From Adineta vaga (taxonomy: Eukaryota; Rotifera): 64,000 nucleotides of DNA. Numbering within the stretch: position 1 is the first letter of the stretch; each line of letters opens with the position of its first letter. The notes under the pieces are model-generated. The model was not told where the DNA came from and made no database searches. It worked only from the letters and a program-made list of their open reading frames with translations. Shown piece by piece: positions 12,050 to 23,460 of the stretch. The stretch is from NCBI GenBank assembly GCA_021613535.1, contig CP075495.1, positions 15,686,001 to 15,750,000 of the forward strand. Reading direction: 5' to 3'. The position numbers were made by a program, and so were the translations under genes.

Positions 12050-12773
12050 TTATTTTTTTCGTTTCCATCGTGAATCTTTTTCAAGTAGAAATGATAAATT
12101 CATTTCTTTTTCTAATTCTTTGTCGAAAACTTTTTCTTTTTCTTTTTCCGTACGAATATGAATATTATTCCATTCAAATTGAATTGATCTTTGAATTTGT
12201 TGAACATTATTTATTTGATTATTATTGTTATTGATCGTAAAGAATAGAATTAAATCTTGATAATTTCTTGATTGATTCTTTCTTCGAATTTCTTCTGTAC
12301 GTTTTTGTAATTCTATACTCGATTTATTATTGAGTATATGAATAGATATATGCAGTTTTTGTTCAATTCTTTGAAGATTTTTTCCTTTTGAACCAACAAA
12401 ACGACCAGTTTTATATTGATGTTGAAGATTTGAATAATTCAAAGGAAAATAAACTATAAGATAATGAATTATTTTTAAAGGTTCACATTTTCGTTTCAAT
12501 GGTTGTTTTTCAAACGATTGAATTTCTTTACAAAGTTTATGTAAATAATAAATTGTTAATGAAGATTCTCCTAATTCAAAATAAAAAATCAATTAAAATA
12601 AGAAAAAACAATTTTTTTTTCTTTTTACCTGTTTGATCATCACATGAACAACATCGTTTAGGTAATTTTTGTAAAACTGATGGATGAAATTCATTTGTTT
12701 GACGAATTTTATTAATATTTTGATGAAAGATTGAACGAGATTTTCGATTATGTACAATACAATCGTTTTCCAT
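12050..12773 (-). CDS. Small KH-domain RNA-binding protein, two exons
   Basis: Exons 12629-12773 and 12050-12570, with a 58-bp intron, give 221 residues. The middle contains GRFVGSKGKNLQRIEQKL, whose GSKG is the GxxG loop that holds single-stranded RNA or DNA in KH domains, followed by HISIHIL as the next strand. The N terminus has a short Cys pair (KRCCSC). The C terminus is rich in Lys and Glu and ends KRKK, possibly nuclear. The exact KH subfamily is not clear to me. The gene is tandem to PGM2 on the same strand, about 320 bp upstream of it. Confidence 0.75.
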
Positions 12774-13769
12774 TGAAATTTCTATTTTAAAAAAAACACG
12801 ATAAATAAACGAAATGAAATATTACATCATATATTTTTATTAACCAAAAAAAAATACATAATGACGTCATTTTTGATGTTGTAAGCACACGTGTATTCTT
12901 ACAATATTGTTAGAAAAGAACAAAAATGTCTTTTTTTTCCTTTTTTTTCGTATTTGATGATGTTATGAGCATAGATCGATGAAATAGATTGTAAAAATGA
13001 CAAATATCTCTAAACAAAATTCTAATTAGTATTGATTTTTATTTTCAACTTGTTATAATATATTTCTTTATTTGAAAATATTCTTAATTATAATTTTTAT
13101 TTATAAGATCTGTTGAATCTGCTATTTATCAAAAAAAGGAAATGATTTTATATAAAAATAAACATTAGAAGTCTTTATTATTGTTATTGAAAAATAAAAA
13201 ATGTCAAATATATATATTATTGAATAGATCGATAGAAATTCTTTCCTTAATAGTTTGATTCATCTTCTTCTGTTATTCATCATGTCATTTAAATAATTCA
13301 TTTTCATGATATTAAATATAAAGACAAAAGAAGGAAACATGTTTTTCAATTCCTGTGAGTTTATCTATGAAATATTTCTATTAATCGACTAGGACGTCAC
13401 AAGTAAAGCGATGTGTTGAGATCCGAGAAAAGAAAGATTCACAGTCTCTTCTCAGAATATTCCCGGTCAAATATAATTAAATCTATATTCAGTCACTTAA
13501 TCTCGGGTAACACTGAATACATGTTTAATCGTAATTATTAGTGATATAAAACAAAGTTTTAAAGAACAAAACCTGTTTAACTTTGTTTTTCAAGAGATAT
13601 TCAGTAATTTGGATCTTATTCTTAATTGAGATAAGATAGAAAAATAGTTCTATGTCATTTCTTTTATTATATAAAAGATCTATCATTTGTCTTCTTATTG
13701 ATATATTTGATAAAAATCTTTTTTTTTTCTTCTTATTTTAGATTAAAATAAATCATTTATAAAAAGAAA
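12774..13769. other. Intergenic region between divergent genes
   Basis: Separates the minus-strand KH gene from the plus-strand receptor. AT-rich. A polypyrimidine run ending TTTTAG at 13741 lies 29 nt before the receptor start and could be a trans-splice acceptor. Confidence 0.4.
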
Positions 13770-14913
13770 ATGTTATTAAATATTACATTAATTCTTGTTC
13801 AACAACATATCAATCATTATTTTTGTCCAATTCTGTTAATCTTTGGTGTTAGTGGATGTTTTTTTAATATAATACTTTTTTCTCAAAAACAATTTCGAAA
13901 TATTTCTTGTTGTTCATGTAAGTTTTTAATAATTCAAATAGATTTTATTTCAATTGAAAAATATTCTTTTTGTTTTTTTTCTTTTAGATTTTTTATTTGC
14001 ATCAATAACAATGATGTTTGTTCTATTAATTGGATTAGTTCCTCATGCATATTCAGCACATTATTTAAGTCTAACAGATCAAAAATCTATTGCTTGTAAA
14101 TTACGTGGTTATTTTGGACAAAGTTTTACAATGATATATCGTTGGTTAATGACAATGGCTTGTATTGATCGTTATTTTGCATCATCAACAAATGTTATTT
14201 TACGTAAATTAACAAATCAATATTTAGCTAATCGTATTATAATAATAGTAATTCTTCTATGGATGATATTACCATTACATAATTTATATTTTCTTGATAT
14301 AAAAGATGGTTTATGTAATATAATGAAAATAAATTTTGCACTTTATCATAGTTTATTTACACTTTGTTTTGGTGGACTTTTTCCTCCATTAATAATGATT
14401 ATATTTATTAAATTTATTCATTCAAATCTTCAATCAAAACAAAAACTTCGTCAAAGAAATTATTATTATTATATGAGAAAACATTCAACAGATCGTCTAT
14501 CAAATACACGTGATCATCAAGTACTTCTTATGTTATTTGTTCAAGTTGCATTTTATTTATTTACAACAATTCCTTGGATGATTTTTTTATTATATGGTGC
14601 TTTAACATATCAAATAGAAAAAGTATCAATTGAACAAAAACTAATTAAAAGATTTATTCGATATATAACTGAAATTCTTATATATATATATCCAACATTA
14701 TCATTTTATGTTTATACATTAACATCAAAAACATTTCGTAAAGAATTTAAGAATTTTATTTTTTCAATATTATTTAAGAGAAATCAACATCAAATTGTAA
14801 TAGGAAAAAAACAAGATCAATGGAAAAAAGGATATGAACAAACAAATAACAATTCTCTAATTGAAATGGATACTTTAGTCGAATTATCGGAAAAGAATTT
14901 TTCTTCTCAATAA
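13770..14913 (+). CDS. Rhodopsin-like seven-helix receptor, two exons
   Basis: Exons 13770-13917 and 13988-14913, with a 70-bp GTAAGT..TTTTAG intron inside TM2, give 357 residues. TM1 has GVSGCFFNIILF. C86 precedes TM3, and TM3 ends MACIDRYF (IDR at 109-111, the DRY position). TM7 reads YIYPTLSFYVYTL, a variant of NPxxY, followed by TSKTFRKEFKNFIF, the helix-8 motif. The cytoplasmic third loop is short and basic, and the C-terminal tail of about 50 residues is polar. It differs from the other three receptors by having an intron and by its strand. Ligand unknown. Confidence 0.9.
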
Positions 14914-15764
14914 AATAATGACACTTTTTTATTTTCAATTTTCTATAGATTTCGTTCGTTTTTGTACAAAAAATATGATATATGTATATAATCTCTTCAA
15001 ATATTAAAGTCTATTGATGTGCACTGACGATGTAGGGATATGACTACTAAGATAAATTCATACTTCACGTAAACCAACGAGAAAAAAAAAGGATTTTTAT
15101 CATACCTGAATAAACATTTTGTTATCCAAACGATCTTCACGCTTAGACATGGGATCGTAAAGAATGAACAAAGAAAAGTATTCTTTATAATCATGGTGTT
15201 TATACAAATGAATATCATTGGTTCTTCAAGTAAAAGTTATTGTTATTTTGATTGAAAGATAAATAGAAAAAGGTTAAACAGTTGAAATTATTTTTAAATC
15301 AATTGAATTGATTTTTATTGTTCATTTTTCACCTTAATAAAAATACAAATATATATCACAGACAAATTCAATGTCAAAATTAATTAATTCATAATTATAG
15401 ACATAAAATAATAAAATCAAATATAAACAATTGATTTGTTTTTAAAATTTTAATAAAATTAAAAATAATATTATTAAATTTAGAAGAAAAAGAAAATTTT
15501 AAAATCAATTTTATTCGTCGTTATTTGAATAACTTTATAGGTTCAACTGTACCTATCGGTACTTTTCTGAATGTTCTTTTTGACCTTTTCTTTTTTCTCT
15601 TTCATATGTTGTCTTTGTTTGACGAGAATATTTGATAAACAAAGAAACTTTAAACCAAATTAGTATTTTCAAATAAAAATGATTTTGGTAATATTTCTTC
15701 TCTATATTTGATTAAAAATTATTTACATATGAATTTTTCAAAAAGTCTATTTTAGATTAATATA
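14914..15764. other. Intergenic sequence
   Basis: Very AT-rich, with no gene supported. The nuclear receptor start at 15765 is preceded by TATTTTAG ending at 15755, a possible splice-leader acceptor 9 nt upstream of the ATG. Confidence 0.4.
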
Positions 15765-16978
15765 ATGGAATTGTTTTTTAATAAAAATGAATCAAGAAAT
15801 TCCTTAGAAAAATGTCTTGTATGTGAAGATGATAATGCCAAGATGAATTATGGTGTTCGATGTTGTGATTCATGCAAAATCTTTTTTCGACGAAATGTTC
15901 ATTTGAATTTCGTTAGTAAATGATCTTTTTTCTTCAATTGATTTTGTTTTTCTTTCTTTATAGAATACAAATCAATGTAAATATAATGGAAATTGTTTAA
16001 TAACAAAATTAACTCGACATCAATGTCGAATTTGTCGATTGAACAAATGTTTAACAATTGGAATGAAAAAAGATCTTTTACGTTCTCCACATGGAAGTCA
16101 AAATGAAATGAAAATTAAACAAGAATATTCTTCAAGATTTCATATTCATTTACTTGAAAATAATCGATCAATTTTAACAGATAATCAATGGTCATTATTA
16201 TCAAATATAACAAATGCATTTAATGATTGTAATCCAATTGGTTATATTCGATATTTAATATCAAATCAATTACATTATCCACCAAAAATACGATTAAAAA
16301 TAGCAAATGATCATATTATGGATATTGTATATTCAATTTATGTTGTTATTGAATCATTTATGAAAATGATACCAGAATTTCTTAATATGAATATCAATGA
16401 TCAAACGACTTTAATTGAAAGAAATTTAAGAAATATTGGAGGATTTAATTATATTTTTATTATGCATGAAACAGATATTATCAATGATTTTGCTTATTCA
16501 AATAGTCTTATATCAATTTATGGATCTTTTTTATTTAATGAAACTTATAAACTTGTTCAAAATTTAGAAAATGATGGAACTTTAATTAAATTATTATTAA
16601 TTATTTTATCTTTTTCGACGTGTTCTGATGTTGTTCTTTTTCAATCAAATTCAAATCAATGTAATGAAATTTATTTAATAAATTTATTTCATTTATTAGA
16701 TTTGGTTTTTAGACAATAATTTAGTAAATTGTATTTTAATAAATACAAAAGAACTTTTTCAAATTCAAAATATTTATATTGAAATTATGTTTAAATATAT
16801 GATTTATCGATATGGTTATGAACAATCAACTTTACGTTTTGCTTCTCTTATTAAATCATTTCTTTATCAAAGTATTTTAACAGCAAATACAACAGATATT
16901 TCAATACATGAATTAATGATACAAACTGTTGTTGATAAAATTGAACAATCATTTATTCTAGAAGATTCAATTGTATGA
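15765..16978 (+). pseudogene. Nuclear hormone receptor, frameshifted in the ligand domain
   Basis: Exon 1 is 15765-15911, then a 52-bp intron, then exon 2 from 15964. The DNA-binding domain is complete. C17-C20-C34-C37 form zinc finger 1 with P-box CDSCKIFFRR, and C54-C60-C70-C73 form finger 2, followed by RLNKCLTIGM. The ligand-binding region is helical and runs to LLDLVFRQ, where a stop is met at 16717-16719. The same domain continues in another frame (DNNLVNCILINTKELF and on to a stop at 16976-16978). The frames would join if the five-T run at 16706-16710 had one T fewer. This is therefore either a recent one-base frameshift or a homopolymer error in the assembly. In the first case the gene is broken; in the second it is an ordinary nuclear receptor. 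Target genes and ligand unknown. Confidence 0.85.
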
Positions 16979-17279
16979 TATAATGACATGTGATTTATTT
17001 TTTATATTCTTATGTATTCGTTCAAGTTTAATAAAAATCTTGTTTGTTTTTTTTGAAATAAATAAAGAAACTTTTCCAGAACATTAAAGAATAAATAAAT
17101 TTGAAATTCGTGTGAAAGTATAACTATCATTTATTAATAAACAAAAAAAGCAAAATTTATATTCATAAATAATTCCATCTGCCTATTTGGATTTTAAGTT
17201 CGAAGAAAAAAAAATGAACAAGAAGAAAAATACATTCTTCTTTTCTCAATAAAAAGAATAATTATTCATCTAAACTATC
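16979..17279. other. 3' flank of the nuclear receptor
   Basis: AT-rich, with AATAAA-like signals around 17060. No gene seen. Confidence 0.35.
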
Positions 17280-17800
17280 GTCCTAATCATCTGCATGGGA
17301 ATGATGAAGATCTTTTATTTCATTTTTTTCTTCTTTAAATGTAATTAAACTTGCTTGAATAGTTTTTTCAATATTATCCACTTGTTGTCCATTGTCTTGA
17401 TATTGTTTCCCTTCGATGATTTTCATGTCTTTTTGATCGAATATGTTTAATTAAACGATATGTTCCATATTGTATGACATAAGAGAGGTTTATTAGGATA
17501 TAAATTAGTTATATTTACATCCTAATGGTGAATATTAACTTTCATATGAACCAAAGGATTTAAATTCTAATCTTCTTCGATCACAATTATAAAAAATCAT
17601 ATGTGAACAATCACCATTTCGTGAAATATAAACCTAAAGAAAAACATTTGAATTCAAAAGATTTTTTTATCGATTTTCTTAAACTAACTTTACAACGTGT
17701 ACATTTTTGTGCGTTATGTTGATTTTGATTAATTTATTGAGTCCATAAATGAAAGATTTTTTCATATTGTTTTATAGAATAAGAAGAATTTTTTCAATCT
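17280..17800 (-). pseudogene. RBR-type ubiquitin ligase remnant, copy A
   Basis: Read on the minus strand, pieces of the same protein as the copy at 18290-19265 appear in order. They include a stretch matching QNQxNAQKCxRCKV (IBR/RING zinc ligands) near 17690-17760 and a region equivalent to SRESRYSPL near 17530. The acidic tail region is near 17290-17400. Stops and frame changes interrupt it, and the transmembrane segment present in copy B is missing. It is a dead duplicate of copy B or of a common parent outside the window. Confidence 0.6.
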
Positions 17801-17932
17801 TTTCAATGAATCAACTGAATATGAGAAATTTCAATGAATATGAATTTGTTCAGTTAAATCATTTAAAATCCCAGCAGTAATTCAGCGAATAGGTGGAGTC
17901 ATGTAATTTATCACTGATGCGTTATCTATATA

Positions 17933-17957
17933 TCTATTCTATTCTATTCTATTCTAT
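17933..17957. repeat. (TTCTA)n microsatellite
   Basis: Five tandem TTCTA units. Confidence 0.85.
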
Positions 17958-18289
17958 AGGTTCTATCTATTTACTAAAGTAGTTCGGTACTCATTCAATA
18001 ATGATCGATTATTTCCGTGAACGAAATAAATATTCGAAATTAATTCAAACTAACTGATATATTTTTCACGTCCATGAAAACCTCCATCATTAATCTATAG
18101 TTTCTTTTGATTTCTCTCTTTTTCGAAACTTTTTCGTTTAATTTAGTATTTCGTCTGACTATTTAAGATTTTAAATTGAAAGTCAAGATATAGATTACAA
18201 TAATTATGATACAACAAACAAATGGATATCAAATGTCTTTTATATACATTTCTTTCTCCTCTGATAAAACTAAATTTGTAATTATTCAT

Positions 18290-19265
18290 CAAAACTATTA
18301 TGATCATTATCATCTTCATATAGATTATTTTGATAAGATGTATTTTCTCTTCGAATGATTTCTTCACGAAATATAACTAAACTTGCTTGAATAGCTCTTT
18401 CAATATCATCAACTTCCATATTTTGTTCATTAATACCATTGACATAGGTTGAAACGCTATATCTCTTGTTGTCCATTGTCTTGATATTGTTTCCCTTTGA
18501 TGATGTTCATATCTTTTTGATCGAATATGTTTAATTAAACGATATGTTCCATAACTTGGTACAGCAATTCTTGTTCCTACAGCTACAGTTACCACAGCAC
18601 CAACGATTGCAATTGGTATTGCTAATGTTGTAATACCAGTAACTAATCCACGTATTGTATGTATGACGTAAAAGAGGTTTATTAGGATATAAATTATATT
18701 AACATCTATAATGGTGAATATCGACTTTCACGTGAACCAAAGAATTTACAAGTTAATCTTCTTCGACCACAATTATAACTAAAATCACATTGACATTTTG
18801 AACAAATCATATGTGGACAACCACCATTTCGTGAAATATAAACCTAAAAATAAAGACAATCTTTTTCTGTCTTGTTTTCTTTTCGCATCATCAAATTTAC
18901 TTTACAACGAGGACATTTTTGTGCATTTTGTTGATTTTGATCTCTTTGTTCAGCCCACACTCGAAACATTTTTTCACCTTTTTGAAACTGTTTACAAGAC
19001 ATTTTGTCATGCCAAGGCGAATGACAAAAGAAACATCATTCAAATTGACATTCATCACAAAGAACTTTTCGTGGAATTCTCTTCTTCCATCGACTACCTT
19101 CAACTAAATCTTTATTAATTTCTTTAATTGAACAACATTTTGGAGACGTTTTTATATGTGATTCACTATTAAAATTTAGATAAAATTGTTTATAACGGAC
19201 GATGAACAACATTTTGATGAGTAGTTGAAACTTCTTCAAGACATATTTGACATTCAATTATTTGA
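18290..19265 (-). pseudogene. RBR-type (RNF19-like) ubiquitin ligase remnant, copy B
   Basis: Minus-strand pieces read in order as a RING-between-RING E3 ligase. They are: a partial RING1 (ECQICLEEVSTTHQN); a linker to the IBR, with VLCDECQFE, an in-frame TGA, then CFFCHSPWHDKMSC; KCPRCKV at an exon end; after an intron, YISRNGGCPHMICSKCQC and CDFSYNC (RING2 with its catalytic Cys region); and a glycine/valine-rich membrane segment (GLVTGITTLAIPIAIVGAVV). A basic stretch and an acidic tail follow. RNF19 proteins have this order, with membrane helices after RING2. Breaks: most of RING1 is missing, there is a TGA in the IBR where Trp would fit, and there are frame changes between RING2 and the membrane segment. 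A functional protein is unlikely. A parent gene probably exists elsewhere in the genome. Confidence 0.7.
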
Positions 19266-19628
19266 TCAGATTATAGACACAGATCTTAATGGAAATGGTT
19301 TAGAAAATTCAAATACAGTATCTTTTAGAATCTTCAATTATCTCTTATTAAAAGACTTTTTGTATTGCACAATATATTGTAATTTATGCACAGATTTGTT
19401 TTACAATATTTCTTATAAATTGTTATTTTATCGATGAGATTTGAAAACAAAAAAGTGGGAAAATCCGATGGTAAAAGATGGATAGAACTAGAGAAACGAA
19501 AGAATTAAATGGACGGTAGAAAAAGACGAACAATGTGAAATGCGTTTTTTCGTTTTCTTCTTCAACAATTCTTTGTTATACAAAACGTCATTTTAAAATA
19601 AACAATATTTTCCATTTTCAAATTTATC

Positions 19629-19842
19629 ATGACTACTACAGGAAATGAAAAGAAAAAACTTAGCTTTTTCTTTCAAATTTTTCATCAATGTTTAAAAGAA
19701 GAAGGAATCAATCCAGTATCAAAGGAATAAGTAAGTGAATAAGCAAAACTAATATAAATTCTTTTTCATGATTTCTAGAAAGATTCAGTGATTACTCAAC
19801 TTGCTGAAGCATCTAGTTTTGACTGTCGTATAAATTACAGGT
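19629..19842 (+). pseudogene. Possible truncated two-exon gene fragment
   Basis: ATG at 19629 opens a 33-codon frame rich in Lys, Phe and Glu, ending at TAA immediately before GTAAGTG. After a TTTCTAG acceptor a second gene-like piece reads KDSVITQLAEASSFDCRINY and meets a GTATGG donor. The repeat at about 19868 cuts off the rest. The order exon-donor-acceptor-exon-donor suggests the start of a real gene that lost its 3' part, with a stop at the first exon end. Family not recognised. Confidence 0.3.
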
Positions 19843-19867
19843 ATGGTGTTGAATTCTTCTTAAAAAT

Positions 19868-20245
19868 GAAGCGAGTTAACGATTTCTACACTACTTAAGT
19901 GATATTAAATATCTATGGTTTCTTGAATACAATTTCAATTGATTTTGTGTATGATGGTTCCATACTTATTTTGATTACTACTTCCGTTACATTGGCTGTT
20001 ATATTAATTGTTTCTTTACAAATTATTTTAAGAAGACTACTTTCGGATGGACTTCAGAACTGAGAACTCAGTCATCTTAATGAAGATAGCAGAGATTTTC
20101 CGTGCTAATTGAAGATGAAAGGTGTGGGGTGAACACTAGCTACTCATATAAACCGACACCCTCATACACAGCGACGCCATCATAATTTAGAAGTTGAATA
20201 GTTTAATGCTCGAATCGAATTAACGATTTCTACACTACTCATAAT
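19868..20245. repeat. Direct repeat pair around about 350 bp
   Basis: TTAACGATTTCTACACTACT occurs near 19869-19900 and again near 20219-20240 in the same orientation. A slightly changed copy lies near 58100. Such repeated short edges suggest termini or scars of one mobile-element family. The interior shows no coding frame. Confidence 0.5.
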
Positions 20246-20460
20246 ATGCAATCATCTAAACGATCTGAGCTGTTCGATATTTTTGTTCTTGACTCAATAA
20301 TTATCTTTGTATTTAAGCTTGTAATGATTTTCTCATTGATTTCACAAAGAAATTTTTATTTAAAAAATAAAATTCATATTAGTATTAGAATGAATACTAT
20401 CTCATAATAAAAGAAAATAAGACTTGAATATTGTGTCATGGAATATATTGTCAGTATTTG

Positions 20461-21160
20461 TCACAGATCATTTTGTTGATCTAAATCAACGTTTAAACTA
20501 AAATATCTGATATGAATAAAGATGAAATCTAACCTTTTTTCATTTCTTTGTTCAGTCACATCTCGTAGAGCTTTCGTTCGTTTATGATCGATATCTTTAT
20601 AATTTGCACGACAATCAATGACTGGAATTTCAAATACTCGTGGTTTTCCTATTACTGGTTGTACATATTTAAGATCAGGAATGTTTTGCATAACTTCACT
20701 TGGATTAAAATAACAATCAGATAAAGAACCTTATTATAAAAAGTATTCAATAAAATTCTTTTTTTTTCGGAAAACAAATACACTTACTACGATCTGATGA
20801 TGATGTCGTATTCTGGTTAACAGATTGAGAGAGAGTTCCAGAAGCCATCATTGGAAAGTAATCTACATCTGAATAAGATTGATTTTCTATTGGAGAAGAA
20901 GTATCAAGTACATTGAGAGTTGAAGATGATTTTATTGTATTTTTCTTTTTTTTTTTTTGTTTTTTCTTTCCATTATTATCAATACTTAATTCGTCGTTCG
21001 ATTGACTTCGATTTATATGAGAATCATCCTTTTAAATACGAAAAGTAAATGGAACATACTTCTTAAAACATCATTTCAATACTTTATTCGATTTGACATG
21101 TTGGAGATGTTCATCACTTCGATCTTTCGATGGTAGTCTTTTACGTATAAACGACAACAT
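20461..21160 (-). CDS. Unknown three-exon protein, Ser/Lys-rich
   Basis: Exons are 21083-21160, 20788-21028 and 20461-20729, with introns of 54 and 58 bp. They join in frame to 195 residues. The N terminus (MLSFIRKRLPSKDRSDEHL) is basic. The middle has a poly-Lys stretch (KKKQKKKKKN) and many Ser, likely disordered. Exon 3 is more ordered (IPDLKYVQPVIGKPRVFEIP). A 36-nt segment near the 3' end begins GTTAGA and ends TTTTAG in phase, so it could be a tiny removable intron or simply coding. I recognise no family. Three consistent splice joins are the main evidence that this is a real gene. Confidence 0.6.
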
Positions 21161-21859
21161 TATCCAAAAAGAAATGTCCCCTGAGTTCTAATGTATTTTC
21201 AATCCTTTACGTTTTTTATGAAGAATGAGTCATCACAACCAATCGAATCACATTCCAACTTTTACTTTTGCAAAATCCATGAAATGTTTGACATGTGTAT
21301 CAAAAGAAAGGTAACATATTTAATAAGACTACGTACAAACAAACTCATCTGTCTCGACATGTTTTATATATCACTTCCTTTTTTAGAATTCAACGGTTAT
21401 AATCACTTTATTTGAAAAATTATGATATTTTAATCGTATGTCATTCCATTGTTGGAAAATTGATGCAAATGCATGTAAATAAATAAAAAATTACAACGAT
21501 TCATAATCTTCCAATTCGATCGAAAAGTGAAAGACATAAAGTGTTCAAACTGTTGCGATAAAATTGAAGAGAAAGCTATCCGAAAAATGAATCTTTTATA
21601 ATTGGTGTATTATCAATCATTCACATTAATTCTACTGTCAACAACTTTTAAGAAAAGATAATATATGATTTTCTAAATGATAGTATTTTAAATAAAAAAT
21701 TTCTTGAAAAATAATTTTCATAAAGCTATAAGATTAATCAACAATAGATGTCGCTCTTGTAACTTATTTGTTTTTGTATGTGTTTATTTCATATGAAGAA
21801 AAGACTGAGTTGTAAAGTAATTCTGATTGATAAAAATATAATTGTATTTCTTTTTGTAG
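21161..21859. other. Intergenic region, divergent promoters
   Basis: Lies between the unknown minus-strand gene and the ATP synthase b gene. A polypyrimidine/AG signal (TTTCTTTTTGTAG) touches the ATG at 21860. No other feature seen. Confidence 0.4.
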
Positions 21860-22872
21860 ATGTTAACTAAATTCATTCGTCCTGTTGTACCTAATGGTAT
21901 TTCATCATCATTGATCTTCAATCGATCATTATCCATCTCAAATAGATTCTTCCAAAGTACAACTTCAAAATCATCGAAAACAAGTTGGTTTCGAATCATT
22001 CTTTTTCTTTTCTAATTGAAATTTTTTTAGATGAAAAATCCTTAGTTGAACAAAATAAACAAGAAAAAGTTTTACGTGTTGAAGATTCATTAAAAGATTT
22101 ATCATCAGTTCAATGGCGAACAGAACATAATGGAAAACGTTTATGGCCACATGATCAATGGCCTGAACGTGATTTAGTTAATTATCCACCATATAAATTA
22201 CGTGAAACACCAAATCCAGTTCGTTGGTATTGTGTACCTGAATCATGGTTCAAATTTTTCCATGAAAAAACTGGTGTTACTGGACCATATATGTTTTTCT
22301 ATGGTTTACTTGTCTATGGATTTAGTAAAGAATATATTGTTTTATGGTATGATTTCACTGAATATCTTATATTAGCTGCTGCTGTTATTACTGTTGTTAA
22401 AAAGTAAATCATCCTTTTTATAAGAATTTTATTTGTAAGAAGTAAATTATTTGAATTTAGACTTGGTCCAACAGTTGGTGATGTTTTTCGAGGTTGGCAT
22501 AAAGAAGAAGTTGATCGATATACATCAGTAGTCAGTAATTCCAAAGCAATGGCTGGAAAAATGTTACATGGTTATGAAGAATCATTAACACGTGCTAAAG
22601 GTGTTGGACAATTAGCTGATGCACGAAAAGATATCGTTAGTATGGCACTTGAAACAGCATATCGTGATCGAATGAGACAAATGTATGAAGCTGTTAAACG
22701 TCGATTAGATTATCAAGTTGCTTTACAAAATGCACGAAAAGATTTTGAAAGAACAAATATGATTAATTGGATTACAAGTGAAGTTAAGAAATCAATTACA
22801 GCAAAACAAGAACAAGATGCTTTACAATCATGTCTTAATCAACTACGACAAATTGCTTCACACTCAACATAA
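21860..22872 (+). CDS. ATP5PB: Mitochondrial ATP synthase subunit b, three exons
   Basis: Exons 21860-21983, 22031-22403 and 22461-22872 (introns 47 and 57 bp) give 302 residues. The subunit is the peripheral stalk of F1Fo ATP synthase in the inner mitochondrial membrane and ties the F1 head to Fo. The first 40 residues are rich in Arg, Ser and Phe without acids, a typical import presequence. Next come the family block SVQWRTEHNGKRLWPHDQWP, then VTGPYMFFYGLLVYGFSKEY and a second hydrophobic stretch (EYLILAAAVITVVKK) as the two membrane segments. A long charged helix follows, up to LRQIASHST. The start is directly preceded by a TTTTTGTAG signal, so the 5' end may be trans-spliced. A decayed piece of exon 2 lies at 44018-44122. 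Confidence 0.93.
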
Positions 22873-23460
22873 ATCATTATTTATTCAAACATCATGAAAG
22901 ACATTCCTTCATCCATATTGATTTAGTAGAATTTCTTTCACTCCTTTAATCCTCTTTTTTTCCGAATTCTAGTGTTAAATAACACCAACAAAAAAACAAG
23001 TAGAAACGATGTTTAGTATTTTTCCTTCGATCATTCGTTCGTTCGTTTTTTAATTTTTTTTTCGAAAGATCTTGTAAAAAAGAAAGAAAGAATACACTAG
23101 TAATTTCATATTAACTCAAATGTTGATTTTGATAGATTAATCTGAGAAAGAATGAATCATCTATACAGTAAGTCTTCTAAAATTCAAACAAAGCAACAAC
23201 TCACAAGATATACTGATTTTGTATTTTATTAATATTAAGTAAAGACTTCTTCGACAGATAATAACAATTCATTTATTATGACAAGTCAATCTGAAATATT
23301 ATCAAATAGAAATATTAATAACACATTTCAATCGCAAAGGAAATACCTTTCGTGATTATATACAACAAAATCTTTATTATAATGATATACTGATAATTAT
23401 ACGACAATATTAAGGACATTGTTACAAAAAGAAACCATATTCTAGAATGCACTCAATTAT
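22873..23460. other. Intergenic between convergent genes
   Basis: 3' flanks of ATP synthase b (plus) and the receptor at 23461 (minus). A short GTTC repeat is present near 23033-23046. No gene seen. Confidence 0.4.

Larger units (their letters stand above)
19266..20460. other. Intergenic region with repeat scars
   Basis: Holds a possible gene fragment (19629-19842), two copies of TTAACGATTTCTACACTACT about 350 bp apart, and a GTGTGGG-like tract near 20118-20172. Nothing else is supported. Confidence 0.4.
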
